Positions 1 to 8,565 of a stretch of DNA of 64,000 nucleotides are shown one piece after another. This stretch comes from Pseudoduganella plicata (GTDB lineage Bacteria; Pseudomonadota; Gammaproteobacteria; Burkholderiales; Burkholderiaceae_D): NCBI RefSeq assembly GCF_004421005.1, contig NZ_CP038026.1, positions 3,162,001 to 3,226,000 on the forward strand, in the 5' to 3' direction. The position numbers were made by a program, and so were the translations under genes. The notes under the pieces were generated by a model. It was not told where the DNA came from and did no database searches. It saw only the letters and a program-made list of their open reading frames with translations. Within the stretch, counting starts at the first letter, position 1, and every line of letters begins with the position of its first letter.

Positions 1-393
1 GAAATCGCATTTGTCGGCGATCTGCGCCACCGGATCGATGTGCAGCGCGCCGTACGGGCACGCCTTGATGCAGTCGCGGCTGCGGTCGCAGTCCGCTTCG
101 ACGATGCGCACAATGCCGTCAATACCGCGCTCGATGGCCTCGTTCGGGCAAGCCTTCAGGCACGGCGCATCCTCGCACTGCATGCACAGGGTGGGCAGGA
201 AGGTGCGCTTCATCATCGGCCGCGCCGTGACGGGGTTGGCCGACTGGTAGTCGTGGTAGTACACCTTGGTACGGAAGTGGCCCAGCGAGACGCTGTTCTC
301 CACCTTGCAGGCAACGGAACAGGCGTGACAGCCGATGCAGCGCTCCAGGTCGAGCGCCATGCCCCAGCGCGGGGCGGTCGTAGCGGGATTCAA
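1..393 (-). CDS. 4Fe-4S ferredoxin-type subunit of a molybdopterin oxidoreductase (3' truncated)
   Basis: The C-terminal part lies beyond the window. The translation from the ATG at 360 shows three ferredoxin-like cysteine clusters: CIGCHACSVAC at the N terminus, CMQCEDAPCLKAC in the middle and CDRSRDCIKAC near the window edge. This is the arrangement of the electron-transfer beta subunits of DMSO-reductase-family complexes (DmsB, TtrB and SoeB relatives), which pass electrons between a catalytic molybdenum subunit and a membrane anchor. The family motif RWGM just before the first cluster suggests that translation begins at the TTG at 393 rather than at ATG 360; neither has a convincing SD. 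The partner subunits are not visible, so the substrate cannot be named. The gene sits 22 bp after the DUF3667 gene on the same strand. Confidence 0.8.
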   Translation of the reverse strand, partial: MNPATTAPRWGMALDLERCIGCHACSVACKVENSVSLGHFRTKVYYHDYQSANPVTARPMMKRTFLPTLCMQCEDAPCLKACPNEAIERGIDGIVRIVEADCDRSRDCIKACPYGALHIDPVAQIADKCDF

Positions 394-415
394 GATAATG
401 GTTCTTCAGTGTGAA

Positions 416-1363
416 TCAGTGGGTGAATGCGACGCCCAGGCCCAGCGCGACGACGACGGCGACCGTCAAGGACAGGCCATGCAGGCCCACCAGCAGCAAC
501 CAGCGCCACGCCGTCCCCCAGCCGCTCTTGCGATAGACCCGCCGCATGGACCAGGGCAGGTAGACCAGCAGCCAGCAGAACAGGACGAATTTCAGGAAGC
601 CCTCGGGCATCACGAGGAAGGCGCCGAACAGCACGAACGCAAAGGCATTCGTGTGCAGCGCGAACAGCACGTGCTCGCCGTAGCGGCGGCCCGTGCCCAG
701 GTACAGCAGTTTCAGGTACAGGGCGAACAGCGGCATCAGGCAGAACATCGCGTAGGGCGCATAGCGGAAGAAGCTGGCCCGCAGGATCTCGCTCTTCTGT
801 TGCATGCTCAGGCGGTCAAAGCGATCGATCGACTCGCGCAGCCCCGGCGCCAGCTTTTCCAGCGGCGTCGGCAAGGTCGTGTGGCGCGGCATGTCGGCCG
901 GCAGGTCGTCCGCGTCGCCGATCACCAGCGCGCCCGGCTTCGCGGCCTGCGTTGCGGCAGGCTTGCCGTGGGCATCGTCCCCGGTACTGAACTGCACGAC
1001 ATCGGTGCCGGATAGTTTCATCAGCGCGAAAAACAGGATCGACAGGGACAGGTACAGCCGCAGCGGCTCGACATAACGGCGCCGCCGGCCGGCCAGATAC
1101 TCGTTGGTCAGCGCGCCGGGACGGAACAGCAGCAGCGCGAGGGTGCGCCACAGGCGTCCCTCCAGCGCCACGTAATGGCCGACGAATTCATGGACGAACT
1201 CGCCCAGGCTCGGCATGTGCAGCCGCGTCTCCTGGCCGCAGGCAGCGCAGTAATGGCCGTTCACGGCGGTGCCGCAGTTGCGGCAGCTGGCGGGCACGTC
1301 ATGGCGTCCGGCCGCTTCGATCGTCGCTGGTTTCAATTCCGGATCCCCTGGTGAAAACGACAT
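416..1363 (-). CDS. DUF3667 family membrane protein
   Basis: About 315 residues. Near the N terminus is a zinc-ribbon-like motif, CRNCGTAVNGHYCAACGQ, followed by a conserved amphipathic segment (LGEFVHEFVGHYVALEGRLWRTL). Four or so hydrophobic segments follow, one around the middle (LYLSLSILFFALMKL) and three toward the C terminus. This is the DUF3667 layout; its function is not known. The start used here is the ATG at 1363 (MSFSPGD); upstream in-frame ATGs at 1372, 1393 and 1411 would add up to 16 residues and cannot be excluded. The gene is followed closely by the Fe-S subunit, but a functional link is not established. Confidence 0.75.
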   Translation of the reverse strand: MSFSPGDPELKPATIEAAGRHDVPASCRNCGTAVNGHYCAACGQETRLHMPSLGEFVHEFVGHYVALEGRLWRTLALLLFRPGALTNEYLAGRRRRYVEPLRLYLSLSILFFALMKLSGTDVVQFSTGDDAHGKPAATQAAKPGALVIGDADDLPADMPRHTTLPTPLEKLAPGLRESIDRFDRLSMQQKSEILRASFFRYAPYAMFCLMPLFALYLKLLYLGTGRRYGEHVLFALHTNAFAFVLFGAFLVMPEGFLKFVLFCWLLVYLPWSMRRVYRKSGWGTAWRWLLLVGLHGLSLTVAVVVALGLGVAFTH

Positions 1364-1488
1364 GCTACGCATTCCATGCAATAAATGCACCATGACAAGA
1401 CGGGAAACCAACAGTCCAAGCGCGCGACCGACCCCGTTAATCGTCGATATGATGTGATTCAGTTAAGTTTTTATGGAAGGACACCATC

Positions 1489-1770
1489 ATGACCACTACC
1501 AACGACACCTCGCCCAACGAGAAGGACCGCCAGATCAATACCGATGTCGAAGTCGGCGCGACCGGCGGCAAACGGCTGCCGCACGAGCGCGACGAATCGA
1601 CCGAAGGCGTCCAGCACCAGGGCGGGCGCACTCGCATCGAACAGGCCGCGCGCGATATCGATGCCGGTCTCGTCGATACCGACCTGCGCGAACAGCGCGG
1701 CGTGCAAAAGGCGCCACCGGGCAACGGCGACGCCCAAGCCAACCCCCTGCCCACCATCAAGCGCGACTGA
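1489..1770 (+). CDS. Small hydrophilic protein of unknown function
   Basis: 93 residues, strongly hydrophilic, with no cysteine, no signal peptide and no membrane segment. It is rich in Asp, Glu, Arg and Gln and ends in IKRD. A good SD (GGAAGGA) lies 6-7 bases before the ATG, which supports real translation. Low-complexity charged proteins of this kind are common in Oxalobacteraceae as stress-type small proteins, but I recognise no named family. It precedes the sorbosone-dehydrogenase-like gene by 31 bp on the same strand and may share its transcript. Confidence 0.55.
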   Translation: MTTTNDTSPNEKDRQINTDVEVGATGGKRLPHERDESTEGVQHQGGRTRIEQAARDIDAGLVDTDLREQRGVQKAPPGNGDAQANPLPTIKRD

Positions 1771-1801
1771 ACAACGCTGCTGAACCTACGAGAGAGCGTC
1801 C

Positions 1802-3103
1802 ATGAATCGCATGATTGCCTGCAGCCTGCTGCTTGCCAGCGGTGCCGCGCTTGCCCAGAATGGCCAGTACCCGGTCGGCTACGGCCCCAACCCGAAGCTT
1901 CCGGAACCCGAGAAAAGCCTGATCCCCACGGTCAATGTCGCCCCCGTGGACGTGTGGAAAGGCAATGCGAAGCCCGCCGCCCCGGCCGGCTTTACCGTCA
2001 CCGCGTATGCACGCGACCTGGCGCACCCGCGCTGGCTCTACGTGCTGCCCAATGGCGACGTGCTGGTGGCCGAGACCAACGCGCCGCCGAAGCCGGAGGA
2101 CAGCAAGGGCATCAAGGGCAAGATCATGCAGATGCAGATGAAGAAGGCGGGCGCCGTCACGCCGTCCGCCAACCGCATCACGCTGCTGCGCGACGTGGAT
2201 GCCAACGGCGCCGCGAAAACCCGCTCCGTCTTCCTGAAAAACCTGAATTCGCCGTTCGGCATGACCCTGGTCGGCAAGGATTTTTACGTCGCCAATTCGG
2301 ACGCCGTCATGCGCTTCCCCTATGAGGAAGGCAAGACCGCCATCACGGCGGCGGGCGCCAAGGTCATGAGCCTGCCGGCCGGGCCGCTGAATCACCACTG
2401 GACCAAGAACATCGTCGCCAGTCCGGACGGCAAGTTCCTTTACATGACGGTCGGCTCGAACAGCAATGTCGCGGAAAACGGCATCGACAAGGAGGAAGGC
2501 CGCGCCGCGATCTGGGAACTGGAACGCGCCACCGGCAAATCGCGCCTGTTTGCCACGGGCCTGCGCAATCCGAACGGCATGGCGTGGGAGCCGAAGACGA
2601 AAGCACTGTGGACGGTCGTCAACGAGCGCGACGAACTGGGCAACGATCTCGTGCCCGACTACATGACGTCGGTCAAGGACGGCGGCTTCTACGGCTGGCC
2701 GTACAGCTGGTACGGCCCGAACGTGGACGCGCGCGTCAAGGAACCCCGCCCGGACCTCGTTGCCAAGGCCATCGTGCCCGACTACGCCCTGGGCGCCCAT
2801 ACTGCCTCGCTCGGCCTGACGTTCTATGAAGGCAGCGCTTTCCCCGCCAGCTACCACGGCGGCGCCTTCATCGGCATGCACGGCTCGTGGAACCGCAAGC
2901 CGCACAGCGGCTACAAGGTCGTCTTCGTCCCGTTCGCGGACGGCAAGCCGGCCGGCCCGCCGCAGGATTTCCTGACGGGCTTCCTCACCAGGGATGAAAA
3001 GGCGGCCGGGCGGCCCGTCGGCGTGGCCGTTGCCAGGGATGGCGCGCTGCTGGTGGCCGACGATGTGGGCAACGTCATCTGGCGGGTGGCCCCGGCGAAA
3101 TAA
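1802..3103 (+). CDS. PQQ-type sorbosone/glucose dehydrogenase family protein
   Basis: 433 residues with a Sec signal peptide (cleavage near ALAQ, residues 16-19), so the product is periplasmic. The body is a beta-propeller of the soluble glucose/sorbosone dehydrogenase family. The motifs seen are [36 protein letters not shown] and [12 protein letters not shown], followed by the conserved HGSWNRKP loop near residue 360. Members oxidise aldoses or sorbosone with PQQ and pass electrons to the respiratory chain; many homologues have no known substrate. An SD-like GAGAG precedes the ATG. A strong hairpin terminator follows the gene. No cytochrome partner is adjacent. Confidence 0.8.
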   Translation: MNRMIACSLLLASGAALAQNGQYPVGYGPNPKLPEPEKSLIPTVNVAPVDVWKGNAKPAAPAGFTVTAYARDLAHPRWLYVLPNGDVLVAETNAPPKPEDSKGIKGKIMQMQMKKAGAVTPSANRITLLRDVDANGAAKTRSVFLKNLNSPFGMTLVGKDFYVANSDAVMRFPYEEGKTAITAAGAKVMSLPAGPLNHHWTKNIVASPDGKFLYMTVGSNSNVAENGIDKEEGRAAIWELERATGKSRLFATGLRNPNGMAWEPKTKALWTVVNERDELGNDLVPDYMTSVKDGGFYGWPYSWYGPNVDARVKEPRPDLVAKAIVPDYALGAHTASLGLTFYEGSAFPASYHGGAFIGMHGSWNRKPHSGYKVVFVPFADGKPAGPPQDFLTGFLTRDEKAAGRPVGVAVARDGALLVADDVGNVIWRVAPAK

Positions 3104-3133
3104 GCGTCGCAGCACGCAGTAAGCAATACCCCA

Positions 3134-3156
3134 CGGTCGCGCAAGCGACCGTTTTC
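3134..3156 (+). terminator. Rho-independent terminator after the sorbosone-dehydrogenase-like gene
   Basis: A perfect 7-bp stem, CGGTCGC/GCGACCG, with a GCAA tetraloop is followed by TTTT. It lies 31 bp after the stop codon. Confidence 0.75.
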
Positions 3157-3194
3157 GTCCATGTTCCTCGCTTTTTTGCCAAAGAGGAATTCCA

Positions 3195-3374
3195 ATGACA
3201 CGCATGGTCCTGGCAGCCACTCTGCTGGCCAGCGGGTGCTGCGTCGCTATGGAAGTGTTGGCGCGCCGGGGTCATCCGGTCAGATCGGCACAATCCAGGC
3301 GGATCAAGCTGGCAGGGACCAGGCCGGCCTTGCGTCACCGAATAGCGCACGTTCCAGGGCGCAACGGCCACTGA
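3195..3374 (+). CDS. Possible degenerate short lipoprotein ORF in an otherwise empty gap
   Basis: The gap 3104-3499 has no clear gene. After an SD-like AGAGGA at 3183, an ATG at 3195 opens a 59-codon frame whose first residues look like a lipoprotein signal peptide (MTRMVLAATLLASGC). After about residue 20 the translation becomes basic and low in structure, as expected from a frameshifted remnant. I see no family resemblance in any frame of this gap. It could be chance; the call rests only on the SD and the lipobox-like start. Confidence 0.2.
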   Translation: MTRMVLAATLLASGCCVAMEVLARRGHPVRSAQSRRIKLAGTRPALRHRIAHVPGRNGH

Positions 3375-3499
3375 CCGAACGCTGTCCGGCATTGGTTGCC
3401 AGGATGGGAACAATAGCAGTTGAGCGAAGGCGAGAACACGATCCCGGGCGTCTAAGGCTGAGCCGTGCTATCATGTTGTCTTTTTAGCATGTTTGCCGT

Positions 3500-4399
3500 A
3501 TGAAAGTACCTGCCGTTCTCCTGTTGACCGCCACGCTGGCGCTTTCCGGCTGCGCCCGCAATGACAGCGCTGCGACGGATGCGCCCGTCGTTTCCCCCGC
3601 CGCGGCCCGTGCCGCCGAGCTGGCGGCCAGCAAGGATCCGTACGCGCCGCTGATGCGGGCGGTGTTTGGCGACGACTATCTGCCGGCCAGGGGCCACGCC
3701 GTGGAAGGCATCGGCGACCCCGACACGTTCCAGAAAGCGTATGCGCCGATCTACACGGGCGCCACGTCCACCCGGCTGCCATCGGGCGAGACGGTGCTGG
3801 TCGTCACCAGCATGGCGACGGACGAGAACGGCGACGAGAATCCCGCCCTGCCCGATCCTGGCCGGCTCAGCATCTACGTGCTGCGCCAGCAGGGCGGCCA
3901 GTGGAACCTGGTGCGCCGGCACGACGACGTGGCGCAGCTGGGCCGCGTCGGCTTCGTCGGGGACTTGCGCTGGGTGATGCCCGGGCAGGGCCGCCCGGTG
4001 CTGGCCGTCGAGCACCACGAAAGCGGACAAGGATATCGGGGCACGTGGCTGTCGCTGTTCGATCCGTCGAAAGAGAAAATCGTCGACCTGACCGGCAGCG
4101 GCATCATGACGGAGTCCGACAGCACGGGCGCCTGCCCCGCGGCCACCCACTGCTGGAGCGCCAGGGCAACCTGGCGTTTCGAACCGGCCGCAAACGCCGC
4201 TGCGTACGACGATCTCGTGCTGACCATCACGGGCGACGAGGACGACGTCGCCGACGATAAAGCCGGTGAGCCATCGGAAGATTCCGACCCCGTGCCCGCG
4301 CCGGCGAAGAAGCACTCGCTGGCCGGCACGGCCCGCTACGTGTTCCAGGACGGCAGTTACCGCCTGCGCGATGGCGCGAATACCTTGCCGTCCTTCTGA
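3500..4399 (+). CDS. Lipoprotein of unknown function (first of a tandem pair)
   Basis: 299 residues beginning with a type II signal peptide, lipobox LSGC with Cys18, so the product should be lipid-anchored in the envelope. No catalytic motif is recognised. The sequence is clearly paralogous to the next gene: both carry a YAPLMRAVFG block near residues 50-60, an LPSGETVLVV block, a DENG block, an LRQ..W block and a DLTG.GI block. A negatively charged insert (GDEDDVADDK) lies near residue 250. The next gene starts 20 bp downstream, so the two are probably co-transcribed. A TATCAT -10-like hexamer lies about 30 bp upstream of the ATG. Confidence 0.6.
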   Translation: MKVPAVLLLTATLALSGCARNDSAATDAPVVSPAAARAAELAASKDPYAPLMRAVFGDDYLPARGHAVEGIGDPDTFQKAYAPIYTGATSTRLPSGETVLVVTSMATDENGDENPALPDPGRLSIYVLRQQGGQWNLVRRHDDVAQLGRVGFVGDLRWVMPGQGRPVLAVEHHESGQGYRGTWLSLFDPSKEKIVDLTGSGIMTESDSTGACPAATHCWSARATWRFEPAANAAAYDDLVLTITGDEDDVADDKAGEPSEDSDPVPAPAKKHSLAGTARYVFQDGSYRLRDGANTLPSF

Positions 4400-4419
4400 A
4401 CTTTTCACTTTCCTACCCT

Positions 4420-5325
4420 ATGAAGACTCTTGCCGCGCCGCTGGTGGCGCTGATCCTTGTTTCCGCCTGCTCGCGCAGGGAACCGCCGGCGCCGCCCGCA
4501 GCCGCGCCTGCCCCACAAGCCCCCGTTGCCGCCAAGCCGGCACCCGCCCCTGCCGTCGAAGACCGCTATGCGCCGCTGATGCGTGCCGTGTTCGGCAGTC
4601 AGTACCGCAGCGACAAAGGCGATGCGCTGGCGCCGATGCCCGATGCGCACGACCCGGGCACGCGCTCGCCGCTGGTGCTGTCCGGCGTCCAATCGACACA
4701 GCTGCCGTCCGGCGAGACGGTGCTGGTCGTCGCGGGCGAACAGGTCGATGAGAACGGCAATGCCGACTCGTCGCATGGCTCGCCGGGCTACCTCAGCCTG
4801 TATCTGCTGCGGCAGGAAAACGACCGGTGGGTCGTGCTGCGCAAGCATGAAAATATCGCCGAGCTGGGTTCCCATGGCAAGGTCGGCAGGCTCAGCTGGG
4901 TGGAGCTGGGTCCCGGCAAGACCGGCCTCGTGGCCGAACACGGCATGACGGGCCAAGGCACGACTGTCATGCAGCTTGCGCTGTTCGACCCGGCGGCCGG
5001 GAAGGTGGCCGACCTGACCGGCGATGGTATTGTCTACCACTACGACGACGAAGGCGGCTGCACCGAAATGCGCGAGCGCTGCGCGAGCAGCGATGCCAAG
5101 TGGCGGCTCGATGCCGCCTCGCCGGCCCAACCCTATTTCGATCTTGTGCTCGACATCGAGAGTACAGAACGGGTGGCAAAACCGGGCGCGATGGAAGCCG
5201 GACCGAAGGACGGCGCCGACGACATCGAGCGCGACGAGCGGACAACCCGAACCACCGCCCGCTACGGCTTCGTCGACAGTAAATACCGGCTGCGCGAGGG
5301 AAGCAATCCGATGGACTCCGAATAG
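4420..5325 (+). CDS. Lipoprotein of unknown function (second of a tandem pair)
   Basis: 301 residues with lipobox VSAC (Cys17), followed by a Pro/Ala-rich linker to about residue 45 and then the same domain as the preceding lipoprotein. Shared blocks are YAPLMRAVFG, LPSGETVLVV, a DENG-type turn, LLRQ, a GQG motif and DLTGDGI. The C-terminal part contains two conserved cysteines around residues 205-215 (CTEMRERC) that match CPAATHC in the paralogue, so a disulfide is likely. Function unknown; the pair looks like a recent tandem duplication. Confidence 0.6.
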   Translation: MKTLAAPLVALILVSACSRREPPAPPAAAPAPQAPVAAKPAPAPAVEDRYAPLMRAVFGSQYRSDKGDALAPMPDAHDPGTRSPLVLSGVQSTQLPSGETVLVVAGEQVDENGNADSSHGSPGYLSLYLLRQENDRWVVLRKHENIAELGSHGKVGRLSWVELGPGKTGLVAEHGMTGQGTTVMQLALFDPAAGKVADLTGDGIVYHYDDEGGCTEMRERCASSDAKWRLDAASPAQPYFDLVLDIESTERVAKPGAMEAGPKDGADDIERDERTTRTTARYGFVDSKYRLREGSNPMDSE

Positions 5326-5439
5326 GACCGCCGGCACGCTCTCAGCGGGAGCGGGCGAAAACGCATACAATCGCACCTTCCGGAACCTGCGTCAACGCCG
5401 GTTCCCTTCAGCCTCAACCGCCAAAAGAGAGATTTCAGC

Positions 5440-5853
5440 ATGCGCATCCTGCATACGATGCTGCGGGTCGGCGACCTGCAGCGCTCCATCGACTTCTACA
5501 CCAAAGTGCTCGGCATGAAACTGCTGCGCACCAGCGACAACCCGGAATACCAGTACACGCTGGCGTTCGTCGGCTACGGCAACAACCCGGACCATGCCGA
5601 ACTGGAGCTGACGTACAACTACGGCACCGACAAGTACGAGCTGGGCACAGCCTACGGCCACATCGCCATCTCGACCGAAGACATCGTGGCAGCCTGCGAC
5701 GCGGCCCGCGCCAACGGCGGCAACGTCACCCGCGAGCCGGGCCCCGTCAAGGGCGGCACGACGGTCATCGCCTTCATTACCGATCCGGACGGCTACAAGG
5801 TCGAACTGATCGAGCGCTCGTTCGACGGCGCCGGCGGCGGCCTGAACAGCTAA
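5440..5853 (+). CDS. gloA: Lactoylglutathione lyase (glyoxalase I)
   Basis: 137 residues, the normal length for bacterial GloA. It isomerises the hemithioacetal of methylglyoxal and glutathione to S-lactoylglutathione in the cytoplasm, the first step of methylglyoxal detoxification. The four metal ligands known from the E. coli enzyme are present at the same positions: His5, Glu56, His74 and Glu122. The typical start ([20 protein letters not shown]) and the GYGNN loop are also present. A TACAAT -10-like hexamer lies near 5368. A bidirectional terminator follows directly. Confidence 0.95.
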   Translation: MRILHTMLRVGDLQRSIDFYTKVLGMKLLRTSDNPEYQYTLAFVGYGNNPDHAELELTYNYGTDKYELGTAYGHIAISTEDIVAACDAARANGGNVTREPGPVKGGTTVIAFITDPDGYKVELIERSFDGAGGGLNS

Positions 5854-5856
5854 AAA

Positions 5857-5888
5857 AGAAAAACCGGTGACAGGCACCGGTTTTTTTT
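5857..5888. terminator. Bidirectional terminator between gloA and tolC
   Basis: The stem CCGGTG/CACCGG is flanked by A-rich sequence on the left and eight T on the right. It works as a Rho-independent terminator for gloA on the plus strand and, read on the minus strand, for the tolC operon ending at 5908. Confidence 0.8.
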
Positions 5889-5907
5889 CGCGTGCGTCCC
5901 CGGCCAA

Positions 5908-7260
5908 TCAGCCGTTGGTCAGCAACGCATTCACTGGCGCCAGATCCGCTTCCTTCAGCGTGCCGGCAGCGGCCTTCAGGCGCAGGCCGTTCATGATCGT
6001 GTCGTAGCGGGCCTTGGCCAGGTCGCGCTGGGTCGAGTACAGCTGGCGCTGCGCGTTCAGCACGTCGATATTGATGCGCACGCCCACCTGGTAGCCTAGC
6101 TTGTTCGATTCCAGCGCCGACTTGCTCGACACTTCCGCCGCTTCCAGCGCGCGCACCTGCGCCAGGCCGCTGTTGACACCGAGGTAGGCCTGGCGGGCGT
6201 TCTGGGCGGCACTGCGCTTCGTTGCCTCCAGGTCATTGCGGGCCTTTTCTTCCAGCGCGATGGTTTCGCGTACGCGGCTGGTGATCTGGAACCCGCTGAA
6301 GATCGGCACTGTCCACTGCACGCCGATGGCATTGTTCTTCGTGACGCCATACGCCGTCTGGCTCTGGCGCTGCGATTGCGCCACCAGGTCCACCGTCGGC
6401 ATGTGGCCGGCGCGGTTGCGTTCGATTTCACGCTTGGCGATTTCCACCGCCAGCTGCTGCACGGCGACGCCGTAGTTCTGCTGCTCGGCCGACGAGATCC
6501 ACGGCTCGATGGTGGCCGGCTGCGGTGGCGCGATCGTCACGCCCGTGCGCAACGTCGCCAGCGACGCCGGTGCCGTGCCGATAATCTGCTGCAGCGCCGT
6601 GCGGCGCACTTCGAGATCGTTGATCGCGGCGAATTCCTGCGCCACAACGAGGTCGTACGCCGCCTGCGCTTCGTGCGTGTCCGTGATGGTCTGCGTGCCC
6701 ACTTCGAAATTGCGCTTGGCCGATGCCAGCTGCTCCGTCGTGGCGGACTTCTGCGCCTGGATCGAGGCCAGGTTGTCCTGCGCCGTCAGCACGTCGAAGT
6801 AGGCCTGCGCCACGCGCACGATCAGGTCCTGCTGGGCCTGCGCGAACTGCGCTTCGGCCTGCGCCTGCGCCAGCTTGCTCTGCTGGTACTGCTGCCAGTT
6901 GGCCCAGCGGAACAGCGGCTGGGACAGCTGCAGCGTGTACACGTTCTGGCTGTTGTCCGTATCGCGGCGGGTGATGAAGGTGGGCTGGCCGTCGACGACC
7001 GTGGTGGCGCCTTCGTTGACCGGCGTCATGTCGCCATTGTTCTTCATGTGGGTGCCGGACAGCGACACCTGCGGCAGCAGCAGCGAGCGCCCCTGGGCGA
7101 TCCGTTCCTGGCCTGCCGTCAGCGAATTGCGGGCGCTGGCGTACGTGGCGTCGTTCGCGAGTGCTTGCTGGTAGACTTGGATAAGATCGGCCGCCTGTGC
7201 CGCATTTGCGTAAAGCGTGAATGCGCTGGCGAGCAGCACGGCGATAAGGGGTCTCTGCAT
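5908..7260 (-). CDS. tolC: TolC family outer-membrane channel protein
   Basis: 450 residues from the ATG at 7260, which has an SD (GGAGA) and opens a Sec signal peptide ending ANAAQA. The mature part begins DLIQVYQQALANDATYASAR, the family's typical start, and has the two OEP repeats with heptad-rich helices (around 100-220 and 310-430) that build the periplasmic tunnel. TolC forms the trimeric outer-membrane exit for tripartite pumps and type I secretion. A longer ORF from 7359 is not used because it would bury the signal peptide. It is the last gene of a pcm-rhodanese-tolC operon, an arrangement found in many Burkholderiales. It could serve the MacAB-like exporter at 50-53 kb, but nothing in the sequence proves this. 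Confidence 0.9.
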   Translation of the reverse strand: MQRPLIAVLLASAFTLYANAAQAADLIQVYQQALANDATYASARNSLTAGQERIAQGRSLLLPQVSLSGTHMKNNGDMTPVNEGATTVVDGQPTFITRRDTDNSQNVYTLQLSQPLFRWANWQQYQQSKLAQAQAEAQFAQAQQDLIVRVAQAYFDVLTAQDNLASIQAQKSATTEQLASAKRNFEVGTQTITDTHEAQAAYDLVVAQEFAAINDLEVRRTALQQIIGTAPASLATLRTGVTIAPPQPATIEPWISSAEQQNYGVAVQQLAVEIAKREIERNRAGHMPTVDLVAQSQRQSQTAYGVTKNNAIGVQWTVPIFSGFQITSRVRETIALEEKARNDLEATKRSAAQNARQAYLGVNSGLAQVRALEAAEVSSKSALESNKLGYQVGVRINIDVLNAQRQLYSTQRDLAKARYDTIMNGLRLKAAAGTLKEADLAPVNALLTNG

Positions 7261-7423
7261 TGCATTCTCCGTTGGACTCGTAAAAATTCTTGTGTTTATA
7301 GCTTGAAACGGTGCACCGCCGCGGGCCGCGTTGCCGCGCACCCGTACTGCCCCTGCCATGCATGGGGACGTTGTTTCCTCAACGGGACCGGCAGCCCGAG
7401 CGCCGGCCCAGTGACTGCTGGGA

Positions 7424-7747
7424 CTAATATTTCGGCATGGCCGGATCGACCTGCAGCGCCCACGCGTGGATGCCGCCAGTCAGGTTGCTCACCTTGGCAA
7501 ACCCGTGCCGTTCCAGGAACGCCGCCACCTGCAGGCTGCGCGCGCCGTGATGGCAGATGCAGACGATCTCCGCGTCTTCATCCAGGTCGTCGATGCGGGC
7601 CGGAATGGTCTGCATCGGCATCAGCGCTGCTCCTTCGATATGACAGGTCTCGTATTCCCACGGTTCGCGCACGTCGAGCAGGGTCGGCCGCGGACGGTCG
7701 CCGTCGGCCAGCCATGCAGCGAGGTCGGGAGCGGTCAGGTGCTGCAT
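7424..7747 (-). CDS. Single-domain rhodanese-like sulfurtransferase
   Basis: 107 residues, one rhodanese fold. The active-site loop reads CHHGARS, with the Cys around residue 65 that would carry the persulfide. The LLDVREPWEYETCHIEGA strand-turn and the closing LTGGIHAWA motif are typical of GlpE/PspE-like proteins. Cytoplasmic, no signal peptide. It lies 14 bp after the PIMT-like gene and before tolC in the same operon. The physiological sulfur acceptor is unknown. Confidence 0.85.
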   Translation of the reverse strand: MQHLTAPDLAAWLADGDRPRPTLLDVREPWEYETCHIEGAALMPMQTIPARIDDLDEDAEIVCICHHGARSLQVAAFLERHGFAKVSNLTGGIHAWALQVDPAMPKY

Positions 7748-7761
7748 GGCTGCCTCCTGCT

Positions 7762-8415
7762 TCAGAACGTGAAGTGCGACGGCGTGACAGCCGACAGCAG
7801 CGGTTTGACGTCCGTTTCAAACAGCTTCTTCGTGTCGTAGCCGTTGTCGCCCGTGCGCGTGATCAGATGCGCGGACATGACCGGCGACTCGCCGATGATG
7901 GCCAGGATGCGCCCGCCCGTCTTGACCTGTTGCAGCACGCCTTCCGGCAGCACCGGCAGCGCGCCCGTGAAGACGATGACGTCGAACGGCGCGCCATTGG
8001 TCCAGCCCTGGGCGCCATTGCCCAGGGCCACCGTGACGTTCGATACGCCGTTGGCAGCCAGGTTCTTTTCGGCCAGCGCCTTCAACGCCGGATCGATCTC
8101 GACAGCGGTGACCTGGCGGGCACGGTGCGCCAGCAAGGCGGCAACGTAGCCCGTACCGGCGCCCACCAGCAGCACGGTTTCATGTTTCTTGACTTGCACA
8201 TCCTGCACGATGCGCGCTTCCAGCTTCGGTGTCAGCATCGCATTGCCGCCCGGCAGCGGGATCTCGGTGTCGACGAATGCCAGGTTCTTGCAGGCTTCCG
8301 GTACAAAATTCTCGCGCTTGACGACCATCAACAGATCGAGGATGTCGGTGTCCAGCACATCCCATGGGCGGATCTGCTGTTCGATCATATTGAAGCGGGC
8401 TTGTTCGATATTCAT
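7762..8415 (-). CDS. pcm: Protein-L-isoaspartate O-methyltransferase family protein (active-site variant)
   Basis: 217 residues with a class I SAM methyltransferase core: LLVGAGTGYVAALLA (motif I, about residues 82-96), VEIDP after it, and an FDVIVFTGAL strand. The N-terminal half matches PIMT (RFNMIEQQIRPW, NFVPE). In canonical PIMT the segment after the LP strand contains a conserved GQTIS-Q-P motif with the catalytic Ser; here it reads GNAMLTP. The enzyme may therefore not repair isoaspartate and may be a diverged family member. Such variants upstream of tolC are frequent in betaproteobacteria. It is first in the operon. Confidence 0.75.
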   Translation of the reverse strand: MNIEQARFNMIEQQIRPWDVLDTDILDLLMVVKRENFVPEACKNLAFVDTEIPLPGGNAMLTPKLEARIVQDVQVKKHETVLLVGAGTGYVAALLAHRARQVTAVEIDPALKALAEKNLAANGVSNVTVALGNGAQGWTNGAPFDVIVFTGALPVLPEGVLQQVKTGGRILAIIGESPVMSAHLITRTGDNGYDTKKLFETDVKPLLSAVTPSHFTF

Positions 8416-8565
8416 CTTGATGACTCGGTGAAGGAATAAGAATCCGTCATTTTATCGTTGAACTGGTCAGGACGGCATATTAACGACAACAACGGCACTC
8501 GGCGGGAAATTGCGACAGTCTGCAGATTATGGGGGCTGAAGCTGCGAAAATTGCGACCCAGGCAT

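Noticed and set aside
6376..8439. Long plus-strand ORF (687 codons) opposite tolC, rhodanese and pcm
   Set aside because: It is the mirror of three well-recognised minus-strand genes in high-GC DNA and shows no family features.
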